This document shows, in pieces, positions 17,803 through 26,170 of a stretch of DNA of 64,000 bases. The stretch comes from Paludisphaera mucosa (lineage in GTDB: Bacteria; Planctomycetota; Planctomycetia; Isosphaerales; Isosphaeraceae): the NCBI RefSeq assembly GCF_029589435.1, contig NZ_JARRAG010000002.1:1364001-1428000 (forward strand). Direction: 5' to 3'. Below the pieces are notes generated by a model. It saw only the letters and a program-made list of their open reading frames with translations. It did no database searches and was not told where the DNA came from. The translations under genes were made by a program, and so were the position numbers. Every line of letters begins with the position of its first letter. Positions within the stretch are counted from its first letter, which is position 1.

Positions 17803-20265
17803 GTGGACATGGTCGGGCCGAACCGAAGCTCTGCGGCGTTCCGGGCGGGCTGGACGGCGATCGTGCTGTCGGGCGGGGCGCTCGTCGCGGGCGCGACGGC
17901 GGGCCGGGCGCGGGCCCAGGCCCCGGTCGAGCCGGCGCCGGCCCCCAAGGCCGAGGCCCCGCCGGCCCCCGCGCAGCCCAAGCCCGACCTCGGAGAGCTG
18001 TTCGACCGCCCCGGGACCGAGCCGCCCAGGCCGTTCGTCCCGCTCAACGCCCAGTCGGTCGAGGACCGCAAGCGGGTGGAGGCCGTCCGGCTCTACAGCG
18101 CCGCGCGGGCCCTGGAAGACCGCCGGGCGTACGCCGACGCGGTCGACGTGCTCCAGCAGGCGTTCAAGCTCGACCCCGATTCGGTCGCGATCGCCCGCCG
18201 GCTGAGCCGGCTCTACGTCGGCCCCCTGGCCCGGCCCGACCTCGCCGTCGAGTTCGGCAAGCGCGCCCTGGCCGCCGACCCCAGCGACACCGAGACCCTG
18301 GAGCGGCTCTTCCAGTTCCACCTCCAGCGCAACGAGCTGAAGGAGTGCGAGTCGCTGCTCCAGGAAGTCCTCGCCAACCCCAAGCTGGAGCCCCACGCGC
18401 CGGGGCGGATCGTCGCCTGGTTCGAACTGGGCCGGCTCTACTCGACCGGCCTGAACGACCCCGAGAAGGCGGCCGACGCCTACGCCAAGGTCGTCGCCGA
18501 GCTCGACGACAAGGAGTCGAACAAGCTCAAGCCCGCCGAGATCGCGCGGATCCTCGGCAACGAGCCGGCGGTCGCGTACCTCGGCTTCGGGCTCGTCTTC
18601 CTCGCCGCCAAGCGCGACGACCTGGCCGTCAAGGCGTTCGAGCGGGGCCTGGTCTACGACGAGACCAACCCCCAGATCCCCCTGCTCCTGGCCGAGACCT
18701 ACCTGAAGTCGAACCAGGGGGACAGGGCCCTGGCGCTCGTCGACCGCTTCGTCAAGCGGCAGCCCCAGGGGATCGAGGCCTACGAGCTGCTCGCCCGCGT
18801 CCTCAAGGCGCTGAACCGGGAAGACCAGATCACGCCCCGGCTCGAGGAGGCCGCCCAGCGCGATTCCAAGAACGTGCCGCTGCAGTACGTCCTGGCCGAC
18901 CGCTACCGCGAGACCGGCCAGGTCGAGAAGGCCGAGGCGCTTTACAAGACCCTGCTGGCGAGCCAGCCGACGCCCCAGACCTACCGGGCCCTGGCCGCCT
19001 CGCTGGTGAAGCGCAAGAAGGCCGGCGACCTGTTGAAGGTGCTCTGCGAGGCCGTCGCCCGGCCCCAGGGGGCCGAGGCCGTCGGCGGCCAGCTCCAGGC
19101 GATCGCGTCCGACGACGCGCTGGCCGAGGAGATGCTCGACGAGGGCTTCAAGCAACTCGCCGCCGACCCCCCGGGCCTGCCGCAGGCGGCCGCCTTCCGG
19201 ATCCTGGGCCTGATCGCCCTGCCCGACCGCCGCGACCCCAAGCCCGCCCGGCTGGAGCGGCTGTTGAAGCTCCAGCGGCTCCTGCTCGACAAGTCCCCCA
19301 ACCCCACCCTCTATCTCGAAGTCATCGACACCGAGCAGCGCCTGACGCACTACGCCGAGGCCGCCGCGATGCTCGAGAAGATGCTGGCCGAATATCCCGG
19401 CGAGCGCAAGCCGCGCTTCCTGGCCTTCCTGGCGAGCTTCTATCACAAGGCCGGACGCGACGACAAGGCGCTCGAGAACGTCCGCGAGGCGATCAAGCTC
19501 GGCCCTAACGAGGCCGAGGAGCGGAGGCAGGCGGCCGACCTGCTGGCCGAGCTGGGCCGGGTCGACGAGGCCGTGCCGATCTACGAGAAGCTCATCAAGG
19601 ATGAGCCCGGCAACCCGACCTACGAGTTCCTGCTCGGCGGCCTGCTCACCAAATACGGCCGCCACGACGAGGCCGTGAAGCACTTCCGCGAGATGCTCAC
19701 GCGCAACGCCGGCAACCTGGAACTCGCCAAGCTGATCCATTCGAACCTGTCGATCGTCTACGTCAACCAGGGCGACTACGCCAAGGGCGAGGCCGAGCTC
19801 GAGGCCGCCCTCGAACGCTTCCCCGAGGACCCGGGCGTCAACAACGACCTGGGATACCTCTACGCCGACCAGGGCAAGAACCTCGACAAGGCCGAGGCCA
19901 TGATCCGCAAGGCCCTCAAGGAGGACCCGGACAATTACGCCTACCTCGACAGCCTGGGCTGGGCCCTCTTCAAGCAGGGCAAGCTCAAGGAGGCCGTCGA
20001 GCCGCTGCAGAAGGCCGTCGAGCTGCACCGGGAGGCCGAGAAGCGCGGGCTCGCCTCGCCCGACGCCACCCTGCCCGACCACCTCGGCGACGTCTTCCTG
20101 CAGCTCCAGGAGGTCGAGAAGGCCCGGACCTGGTGGCGCGAGGCCGAGCAGGCCGCCGCCCGCAGCGAGCCCCACGACAAGCGTCTGGACGAGATCCGCA
20201 AGAAGCTGACCTCGCTGGACGCCCTGGAGAAGGCCCCCAAGGCCTCCACCGGCCTGAACCCCTGA
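17803..20265 (+). CDS. large secreted TPR-repeat protein
   Basis: An 820-residue protein with an N-terminal signal (AGWTAIVLSGGALVAGATAG, Ala-rich end near ARAQA), a Pro/Ala linker and then many tetratricopeptide repeats through to the C-terminus. Clear repeats include AYADAVDVLQQAFKLDPDSV, VDEAVPIYEKLIKDEPGNPT, YAKGEAELEAALERFPEDPG and YLDSLGWALFKQGKLKEAVE. TPR arrays are protein-protein scaffolds; periplasmic ones often serve in envelope assembly or export. The GTG at 17803 has GAGGA six bases upstream; an ATG at 17809 is equally possible and changes only two residues. It precedes the YebC gene by 192 bases. Confidence 0.88.
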   Translation: MDMVGPNRSSAAFRAGWTAIVLSGGALVAGATAGRARAQAPVEPAPAPKAEAPPAPAQPKPDLGELFDRPGTEPPRPFVPLNAQSVEDRKRVEAVRLYSAARALEDRRAYADAVDVLQQAFKLDPDSVAIARRLSRLYVGPLARPDLAVEFGKRALAADPSDTETLERLFQFHLQRNELKECESLLQEVLANPKLEPHAPGRIVAWFELGRLYSTGLNDPEKAADAYAKVVAELDDKESNKLKPAEIARILGNEPAVAYLGFGLVFLAAKRDDLAVKAFERGLVYDETNPQIPLLLAETYLKSNQGDRALALVDRFVKRQPQGIEAYELLARVLKALNREDQITPRLEEAAQRDSKNVPLQYVLADRYRETGQVEKAEALYKTLLASQPTPQTYRALAASLVKRKKAGDLLKVLCEAVARPQGAEAVGGQLQAIASDDALAEEMLDEGFKQLAADPPGLPQAAAFRILGLIALPDRRDPKPARLERLLKLQRLLLDKSPNPTLYLEVIDTEQRLTHYAEAAAMLEKMLAEYPGERKPRFLAFLASFYHKAGRDDKALENVREAIKLGPNEAEERRQAADLLAELGRVDEAVPIYEKLIKDEPGNPTYEFLLGGLLTKYGRHDEAVKHFREMLTRNAGNLELAKLIHSNLSIVYVNQGDYAKGEAELEAALERFPEDPGVNNDLGYLYADQGKNLDKAEAMIRKALKEDPDNYAYLDSLGWALFKQGKLKEAVEPLQKAVELHREAEKRGLASPDATLPDHLGDVFLQLQEVEKARTWWREAEQAAARSEPHDKRLDEIRKKLTSLDALEKAPKASTGLNP

Positions 20266-20457
20266 CGCCGCGCGAGGCGCGTCCGGGCGACGCGACCTCC
20301 CGGCGATTCCGATCGGGCCGGCGCGATCGCAGCGTCGGCCCGTCGTCGTCGAGGCGACGACCGCAACCGACTCGCAACCCGACCCGAATGGAACCCGGCC
20401 CGGCGCGGCCGCCGACCCGCCCGATCCACCCGATCCGACCAGGAGCCGAGACCCGAG

Positions 20458-21198
20458 ATGGCAGGACATTCCCACTCCGCGAACATCGCCCACCGCAAGG
20501 GCATGGTCGACGCCAAGCGCGGGAAGCTCTTCAGCAAGCTCTGCCGGGCCATCTACGTGGCCGCGCGGAACGGCGGCGGCGACCCCGCCATGAACCTCCG
20601 CCTCCGCTACGCGATCGACAAGGCCCGATCCGTCTCCTGCCCCAAGGAGAACATCGAGCGGTCGATCAAGAAGGCCGCCGGCGAGCTGGGCGGCGAGAAC
20701 TTCGAAGAGGTCATGTACGAGGGCTACGGCCCGTCGGGCGTGGCGGTGCTCTGCGAGGTCCTGACCGACAACCGCAACCGCACCGCCGGCGACCTGCGCC
20801 GCGCGTTCGAGGCGGCCGGCGGCAACCTCGGGGCGACCGGCTGCGTCAGCTACCTCTTCGCCTACAAGGGGCTCTTCGTCGTCGACCCCAAGCACACGAC
20901 CGAGGACGCCTTGATGGAGGTCGCCCTCGAAGCCGGCGCCGACGACGTCGAGCTGGTCGAGGGCTACTTCGAGGTCACCTGCGACCCCAAGCAGGTCGAG
21001 GCCGTCCGCAAGGCCCTCGAAGACGCCAAGATCGCCGCCGAGAGCGCCGAGACGAGCTACATCCCGTCCAACTACGTCGACCTCGACGTCGACAACGGCA
21101 AGCGGATGCTCAAGCTCCGCGACCTGCTCGACGAGAACGACGACGTCCAGAACGTCTACGCCAACGACAACATCCCCGAGGAAGTCCTGGCGGGCTGA
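20458..21198 (+). CDS. yebC: YebC/PmpR family transcription/translation regulator
   Basis: A 246-residue member of the YebC/PmpR/TACO1 family. The opening MAGHSHSANIAHRKGMVDAK matches the family start, followed by KLFSKLCRAIYVAARNGGGD, CPKENIERSIKKAAGE, YEGYGPSGVAVLCEVLTDNR, the NRTAGDLRRAFEAAGGNL helix and YIPSNYVDLD near the C-terminus. Members act as DNA-binding regulators in some bacteria and as translation-relief factors for proline-rich stalling in others; the many poly-Pro proteins here would suit the second role, which is inference. Length is normal. The gene ends 38 bases before the VOC gene. Confidence 0.95.
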   Translation: MAGHSHSANIAHRKGMVDAKRGKLFSKLCRAIYVAARNGGGDPAMNLRLRYAIDKARSVSCPKENIERSIKKAAGELGGENFEEVMYEGYGPSGVAVLCEVLTDNRNRTAGDLRRAFEAAGGNLGATGCVSYLFAYKGLFVVDPKHTTEDALMEVALEAGADDVELVEGYFEVTCDPKQVEAVRKALEDAKIAAESAETSYIPSNYVDLDVDNGKRMLKLRDLLDENDDVQNVYANDNIPEEVLAG

Positions 21199-21236
21199 CC
21201 CCCCGACTTCGCCACCCCGGACGGAGCCCGAGCCCC

Positions 21237-21653
21237 ATGCCCGAGAGCGAGGCCCTGCGGCCGACCCCGGCCCGGTTCGAAGGCGTCACGCCCATCCTCC
21301 GCGTGGCGAGCCTGCCGGCGAGCCTGGCCTTCTACGAAGGCGTCCTCGGGTTCCGGCTCGACTGGCGGGCGGGCCCCATGGCCGGCGTCTCGCGCGACCG
21401 CGCCGGGCTGATGCTCTGCGAGGGCTCGCAGGGCCGCCCGGGGACCTGGGTCTGGTTCGGCGTCGAGGACGTCGAGCCCCTCTTCGGCGAGTATTCCGCG
21501 GCGGGGGCGACGATCCGGCTGGGGCCGACGAACTACCCCTGGGCCCGCGAGTTCCACGTCGAGGATCCGGACGGCCACGTCCTGCGGTTCGGCTCCGAAC
21601 CCCTGGACGACCGGCCCTTCTCCGAATGGGTCGCCTGGGATCAGGGCGGCTGA
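21237..21653 (+). CDS. VOC (glyoxalase/bleomycin-resistance) family protein
   Basis: A 138-residue vicinal-oxygen-chelate fold protein. Paired beta-alpha-beta-beta-beta modules are visible: VTPILRVASLPASLAFYEGV, LGFRLDWRAG, then FGVEDVEPLFGEYSAAGATI and the C-terminal EFHVEDPDGHVLRFGSEP. The DPDGHVLRF motif is the typical metal/substrate edge of the family. Small single-domain members include glyoxalases, dioxygenases and drug-binding proteins, so the substrate is unknown. ATG at 21237. It lies between yebC and a broken SRPBCC gene, all on the same strand. Confidence 0.85.
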   Translation: MPESEALRPTPARFEGVTPILRVASLPASLAFYEGVLGFRLDWRAGPMAGVSRDRAGLMLCEGSQGRPGTWVWFGVEDVEPLFGEYSAAGATIRLGPTNYPWAREFHVEDPDGHVLRFGSEPLDDRPFSEWVAWDQGG

Positions 21654-21677
21654 CCCGCCGCCCGCGGAGCCTCGCCC

Positions 21678-22057
21678 GTGCGCGAATTCATCCAGGCCGT
21701 CGAGATCGCCGCCCCGCGCGCGCGCGCCTGGGACGTCCTGGCCGACGTCCGACACTGGCCCGAATAACCGCCTCGATGACCCGCGTCGAGCAGCCCAGGC
21801 TGAAGACGACCGTCTTCGCCGTGTCGGCGGCGTGGGAGCCGGGCCGACGGTTCGCCTGGACGGGAAGCCACCCCGGCGCGGCCGCCTTCGCGGACCACGT
21901 GCTGGAGCCGACGCCGACCGGGTGCCGGCCGACGCTCACGCTCCGCTAAGAGGGCCTCCTCGGCGGGCTGGTCGGATGGCTCATCGGCGGGCTGAGCGAG
22001 CGCCGCATGGCGCTCGAAGCGGACGGGCTGAAGCGCCGCTGCGAACTCGGCGATTGA
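21678..22057 (+). pseudogene. SRPBCC (polyketide cyclase/START-like) family protein, broken
   Basis: The reading starts at GTG 21678 with the family-typical VEIAAPRARAWDVLADVRHW then PE, and stops at a TAA around 21765. The same protein continues one frame over (SMTRVEQPRLKTTVFAVSAA, WEPGRRFAWTGSHPG, LEPTPTGCRPTLTLR) to a TAA ending at 21949, and after that stop goes on in frame (EGLLGGLVGWLIGGLSERRM) to TGA at 22057. So one small indel (a TGG-ACC context probably became TAACC) and one nonsense change (likely Tyr TAC to TAA) interrupt a ~126-residue gene. Two independent lesions argue for a true pseudogene more than for a single sequencing error. Confidence 0.7.
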
Positions 22058-22293
22058 CCACCGTCGCGCTCCCATGAGGACGCCGTCGCTCATCCCCGCC
22101 GCGACGACGGCCGCGGGCGCGTCCCCGCACGGGCGAGGCGGAATGAGCGCCACTTCCTGAAAAAGAGCCAACCATCCCCGGGGCGGGCTGCACTCCTAAT
22201 GACGTCCGACCCACCTCCCCCATCGGGGGCGGTTCCGTTATCCGAGTGCATGGCTCAAGGCCCTCCGCATCGGAGGGCGTACCGGGAGGCGTC

Positions 22294-22920
22294 ATGAAGA
22301 GCATCGCGATCTGGGCGGCCGCGCTCTGCGTCGGATTCGGCGGGGGCGCCGCGAAGGCGGCCCTTGTGGTCGGCGCGACCATCTCGGCCCAGCAAGACGG
22401 GTCGAATTACGATTATACGATCGTCCTGACGAACTCGGCGGCCAGCACGGTGAACGTGGGCACGTTCTGGTTCGCCTGGATCCCGGGCCAGGACTACCTG
22501 AAGACGTCGCCCTCCTCAATCACGTCGCCCGCCGGCTGGTCGTCCGCGATCACCCACTTCCCCGACGCGCCGACCAACGGCTACGCGATCCAGTGGGTCG
22601 CCGGCTCCGGGGCCTCGCCCGACCCGACGAAGGCGATCACGCCCGGTTCCTCGCTGACCTTCGGCTTCACGAGCGCCGACGCGCCGTCCGAGGTCTTCGG
22701 GAACTCGACCTTTTTCAATCATCCGTCGGTCCTCACCTCGTTCGTTTACGAGGGCGCCCCATTCCGAGGCGAGAGCCTCCAGTTCACCGTCGCGGCGGTC
22801 CCCGAGCCCTCGTCTCTGGCCCTGGCGGCCTTCGGAACGCTGGGAGGGGCCGTCGCGCTCCGCCGCCGGCGTGCGAAGGCTCCGGGATCGGGCGCGAGGG
22901 TCGATTCGATAAATTCTTGA
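22294..22920 (+). CDS. PEP-CTERM sorting-domain protein (copy 1)
   Basis: A 208-residue exported protein: signal peptide MKSIAIWAAALCVGFGGGAA, a beta-rich middle (TIVLTNSAASTVNVGTFWFA, then LTFGFTSADAPSEVFGNSTF), and a C-terminal PEP-CTERM signal made of VPEPSS, a hydrophobic helix and RRRR. GGGAGG precedes the ATG at 22294. The next gene (23060-23662) is a paralogue. The conserved middle has no recognised enzyme motif and may be a matrix or surface component sorted by an exosortase. Confidence 0.85.
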   Translation: MKSIAIWAAALCVGFGGGAAKAALVVGATISAQQDGSNYDYTIVLTNSAASTVNVGTFWFAWIPGQDYLKTSPSSITSPAGWSSAITHFPDAPTNGYAIQWVAGSGASPDPTKAITPGSSLTFGFTSADAPSEVFGNSTFFNHPSVLTSFVYEGAPFRGESLQFTVAAVPEPSSLALAAFGTLGGAVALRRRRAKAPGSGARVDSINS

Positions 22921-23059
22921 AGAAAAACCCAACCGCAGCCCCGCCGACCGGCACTTCAACACCGGCCGCCTCGCCGCGCCTCGCGCGCGGCGGGTCGGCC
23001 GGGGACCTCTGGGGACCTTCGCCGGTCCTCCGGGAAGCTGCAGGAATCCGGAGGATGCC

Positions 23060-23662
23060 TTGAAGTCGATCGCCATTTTCGGGGCCGTTTTGGCCCTCAG
23101 CCTGTCGGGTGCCGAGGCCAGGGCCGCCCTCATCGCGAGCGCGGTGATCTCGGCCCAGCAGGACGGACCTCTCTACGATTATTCGATCACGTTGACGAAT
23201 TCGGCCTCCAGCACGGTGGACGTCGGGACCTTCTGGTTCGGCTGGGTGCCCTTCCGGAACTTCCTGACGACGGCCCCGACGTCGGTCACGTCGCCCGCGG
23301 GCTGGTCGTTCACGATCACCCACGTCCCGAACTCGTCGACCGACGGCTTCGGCGTCCGTTGGGTCGCGGGCTCCGCGGCCTCGCCCGACCCGACGAAGGC
23401 GCTCGCGCCGGGGTCCTCGTTGACCTTCGGCTTCACGAGCGCCGACGCGCCGACGCAGGTCTTCGGGAACTCGTCCTTCTACCCGGCCGACCTGGTCCGC
23501 ACCTCGTTCGTCTACCAGGGCGGCCCGCTGCAGGGCGAGAGCTCCCAGTTCGTCGCGACGGCGGTCCCCGAGCCCGCGTCGCTGGCCCTGGCGGCCCTCG
23601 GCGTCGCCGGCGGCGGGGCCGTCGGCCTCCGGCGCGTCGGGGGACGGCGACCGGGGCGTTGA
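23060..23662 (+). CDS. PEP-CTERM sorting-domain protein (copy 2)
   Basis: A 200-residue paralogue of the preceding protein. Shared stretches include ISAQQDG, TLTNSASSTVDVGTFWFGWV, VTSPAGWS, WVAGSAASPDPTKALAPGSS and LTFGFTSADAPTQVFGNSSF, then VPEPASLALAALG and a basic end. The start is TTG at 23060 with GGAGGA six bases upstream; it gives MKSIA, identical to copy 1, which decides the start. The pair is a tandem duplication. Divergence is strongest in loops. Confidence 0.85.
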   Translation: MKSIAIFGAVLALSLSGAEARAALIASAVISAQQDGPLYDYSITLTNSASSTVDVGTFWFGWVPFRNFLTTAPTSVTSPAGWSFTITHVPNSSTDGFGVRWVAGSAASPDPTKALAPGSSLTFGFTSADAPTQVFGNSSFYPADLVRTSFVYQGGPLQGESSQFVATAVPEPASLALAALGVAGGGAVGLRRVGGRRPGR

Positions 23663-23801
23663 TTTCGGACCACGACACTATCCCGATCTCGGCGGCGATC
23701 CTATCCTGGTCCTTGTCTCATATCCCGCCGCCGAGATCGTCCAAATGCAGGCACTCCGCCCCGGGCCGGAACCGGGGCCCCGACGTTCAGGAGACGCGCC
23801 C

Positions 23802-24776
23802 ATGTCAGCTTCGCTCGTCGGAGATCAGGCGGAATTCCCGTGGCTGTCGGGCCGGCCGGACGAGGGCTCGGTCGCGACGACGGACCGGGAGCTGCTGGAT
23901 CGCTTCCTGACCGACCGGGACGAGGCCGCCTTCGAGCGGCTCGTCGGGCGTCACGGCCCGAGGGTCCTGCGCATCTGCCGGCGATGGCTGGGGGACGGCC
24001 AGGACGCCGAGGACGCCTATCAGGCGACGTTCCTCCTGCTCGCGACCCGCGGCGACGCGATCCGGCGGCCGGGGAACGTCGGCGGCTGGCTCTCCGGGGT
24101 CGCCCGGCGGGTGGCCGGACGGGCGAAGATGAAGGCGACCCGCCGGCGACGGCTGGAAGGGACCTCGATCGACCTCCACGAGGTCGCCGACCGCCGCGGC
24201 CCGGCCCTCGGCGACGACCTGCGCGCGCTCCGCGCCGAGATCGAGCGGCTGCCCGAGAAATACCGCCGTCCCATCGAGCTTTGCTACTGGGACGGCCTGA
24301 GCAGCGAGCAGGCCGCCTCCCTGCTGCAATGCCCGACCGGCACGGTCAAGTGGCGGCTCTCGCAGGCCCGCGAGAGCCTCCGCGGCCGGCTCGGCCGCGC
24401 CGGCATTCTGCTCTCGACGCTGCTCGCCTGGCTGGGCCGCCCCCGCCGCTCCGACGCCGCCTCGGCCCTGGTGCATTCCGGTCGCGATCTCGCGTCGTCC
24501 GCCGCGTCACCGGCGGGCGGCGCGGACGCATCGCGGCGCGTCAAGGACGCCGTCGACCTGGCCCTCCTGCTCCGCGACGCCCCGTCGCTCCTCGGGGAAG
24601 CCGCGTCGCGGGGGGGCCGGTCGACGCGAAGATTCGGCGGGCTCGCACCCCTGATCGTCGTCGCGGCGGCGTTCCTGGCGGCCTCCTTCTGGTCGCTGCC
24701 GACCCTCGCCCGCGTCTCCGAGCTGCTCGTGCCGTCCCAGGCCTGGGGGACCGCCCACGCCTGCGGCGACCACTAG
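23802..24776 (+). CDS. ECF sigma factor with C-terminal membrane segment
   Basis: A 324-residue extracytoplasmic-function sigma factor. Region 2 spans about residues 33-105 (DEAAFERLVGRHGPRVLRIC, GQDAEDAYQATFLLLATRG). Region 4 spans about 145-198 (RLPEKYRRPIELCYWDGLSS, then TVKWRLSQARESLRGRL). It is ~130 residues longer than a plain ECF factor; the extra part has a hydrophobic stretch at 200-212 and a likely membrane helix at about 281-299 (LAPLIVVAAAFLAASFW). C-terminal membrane extensions of this kind are known in planctomycete ECF groups and may replace a separate anti-sigma factor. AGGAGA precedes the ATG at 23802. The stop overlaps that of the convergent GNAT gene. Confidence 0.88.
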   Translation: MSASLVGDQAEFPWLSGRPDEGSVATTDRELLDRFLTDRDEAAFERLVGRHGPRVLRICRRWLGDGQDAEDAYQATFLLLATRGDAIRRPGNVGGWLSGVARRVAGRAKMKATRRRRLEGTSIDLHEVADRRGPALGDDLRALRAEIERLPEKYRRPIELCYWDGLSSEQAASLLQCPTGTVKWRLSQARESLRGRLGRAGILLSTLLAWLGRPRRSDAASALVHSGRDLASSAASPAGGADASRRVKDAVDLALLLRDAPSLLGEAASRGGRSTRRFGGLAPLIVVAAAFLAASFWSLPTLARVSELLVPSQAWGTAHACGDH

Positions 24777-25243
24777 CCGTCCCCCGGCGGCTCGAACCGC
24801 AGCGCCATCGTGGCGTAGGAACGCTCGCGGAACCCGAGCGACTCGTAGAGCCGCCGGGCCCGCGCGTTCGACCGGCCGACCTCCAGCAGCGCGGCGACCG
24901 CGTCGAACGGCCGCTCGACGGCCAGCCGCTCCAGGAAACGTCGCCCCAGCCCGACGCCCCGGGCCGCGGGCGCGACGTACAACTCGTCGACGAAGACGAG
25001 CGGCCCGCCGAACTCGTTGCTCCAGTACGGGATCAGGAGCGCATAGCCGACGAGCGCCTCGCCGTCCAGGAAGAGGACGACCCGCCCCCGCTCGGGATGA
25101 TCGAGCACGTGCCGGATCGTCGCCGGGAACCGACCGGCGTCGACGCCCGCCGACCCGTCCTCGTCGTGCAGGCCCCACATCAGGTCGAGCACGCCTTCGG
25201 CGTATCGCTCGTCGGTCATGGTCGTGAATCCGATCTCGCCCAC
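24773..25243 (-). CDS. GNAT family N-acetyltransferase
   Basis: A 156-residue acetyl-CoA-dependent acyltransferase. The core shows VFVDELYVAPAARGVGLGRR, the acetyl-CoA pyrophosphate loop in the form R-G-V-G-L-G, and ARRLYESLGFRERSYATMAL near the end. The start GTG at 25243 is preceded by a very strong GGGGAGGGGAGGG; an ATG at 25219 is an alternative. A longer frame to 25423 has non-coding composition. It is convergent with the ECF gene: the 4-base palindrome CTAG (24773-24776) provides the TAG stop for both genes. Substrate (protein, amine or antibiotic) unknown. Confidence 0.85.
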   Translation of the reverse strand: MGEIGFTTMTDERYAEGVLDLMWGLHDEDGSAGVDAGRFPATIRHVLDHPERGRVVLFLDGEALVGYALLIPYWSNEFGGPLVFVDELYVAPAARGVGLGRRFLERLAVERPFDAVAALLEVGRSNARARRLYESLGFRERSYATMALRFEPPGDG

Positions 25244-25494
25244 GAAGCCCTCCCCTCCCCTTCCGCCGATCGTCGCGTCGCGTCTCGCCCATTTTCCCAT
25301 CCCGACCGCGGGCGAGGAAGTCGCGAGGTCGATCCACCGGAGGCGTCCGGAGGCGAGCTTTCCTTGCCGAAGGCGGAAGGATTTCGATGGTACGTTGACG
25401 ATTCGGTCCCGACCGGCGATCATCCAGGCATGTCGTCTCGAGGGTCCGCCTTCATCGGTCGGGATTCGACGCGGCCTGACGCCGGCGGGCGGGC

Positions 25495-26076
25495 GTGAAA
25501 CCCACCTCTCTCAGCCTGCTCGATCGGCTCAGGGCGGCCGATCCCGACGCGTCCGACTGGGATCGGCTGCACGACGTCTACCTCCCCCTGCTCCGACGTT
25601 GGCTCGGACGCGTGCCCGGCCTGGGCGCCGAGGCCGACGACCTGGCGCAGGAGGTGTTCGCCGTCGTGGCCCGGGAGATCCCCCGTTTCGACAGGCGTCG
25701 CGAGGGGTCGTTCCGCGCGTGGCTCCGGTGCGTCGCCGTGAACCGCGTGCGGACCTATCAGAAGCGACGCCGACGGTTTCCGATCGCGGGCCTCGATCCG
25801 TCGGCGGGCTTCCTCGAATCCCTCGCCGACCCCGACGGCGAACTCGCCCGGGAGTGGGACCGCGAGCATGACCAGTTCGTGTTCCAGAAGCTGCTGGGGA
25901 TCGTCCGCCCCGACTTCGCGGCGGCCACGTGGGAGGCCTTCCGGAGGTTCGCCCTCGAGGGCCGTCCCGCGGCGGAGGTCGCGGCGGGGCTGGGCCAGAC
26001 CGAGAACGCGGTGCTCCAGGCCAAGTCGCGGATCCTCAGGCGGTTGCGGGCGGAGGCCGGGGATTTCCTGGGCTGA
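25495..26076 (+). CDS. ECF sigma factor (kinase-linked)
   Basis: A 193-residue sigma factor. Region 2: HDVYLPLLRRWLGRV, then AEADDLAQEVFAVVAREIPR and FRAWLRCVAVNRVRTYQ. Region 4: FRRFALEGRPAAEVAAGLGQ, TENAVLQAKSRILRRLRAEA. The start is GTG at 25495. It lies 94 bases upstream of a giant transmembrane Ser/Thr kinase on the same strand. ECF groups adjacent to Ser/Thr kinases, without a classical anti-sigma factor, are known from planctomycetes and are thought to be activated by phosphorylation; that activity here is inferred from the arrangement. Confidence 0.9.
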   Translation: MKPTSLSLLDRLRAADPDASDWDRLHDVYLPLLRRWLGRVPGLGAEADDLAQEVFAVVAREIPRFDRRREGSFRAWLRCVAVNRVRTYQKRRRRFPIAGLDPSAGFLESLADPDGELAREWDREHDQFVFQKLLGIVRPDFAAATWEAFRRFALEGRPAAEVAAGLGQTENAVLQAKSRILRRLRAEAGDFLG

Positions 26077-26170
26077 ATTTCCGCTTTCGCGGCAGGTCCG
26101 GCCGCGACCCGGCCTTTCTTCCACGGCGATCCAGGGCGTCAGCTCGTCGCAGGGATCCGGAGAACGACCG

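Noticed and set aside
25868-26170. An upstream extension of the kinase frame
   Set aside because: It runs over the sigma factor gene in another frame; the kinase starts at the ATG at 26171.
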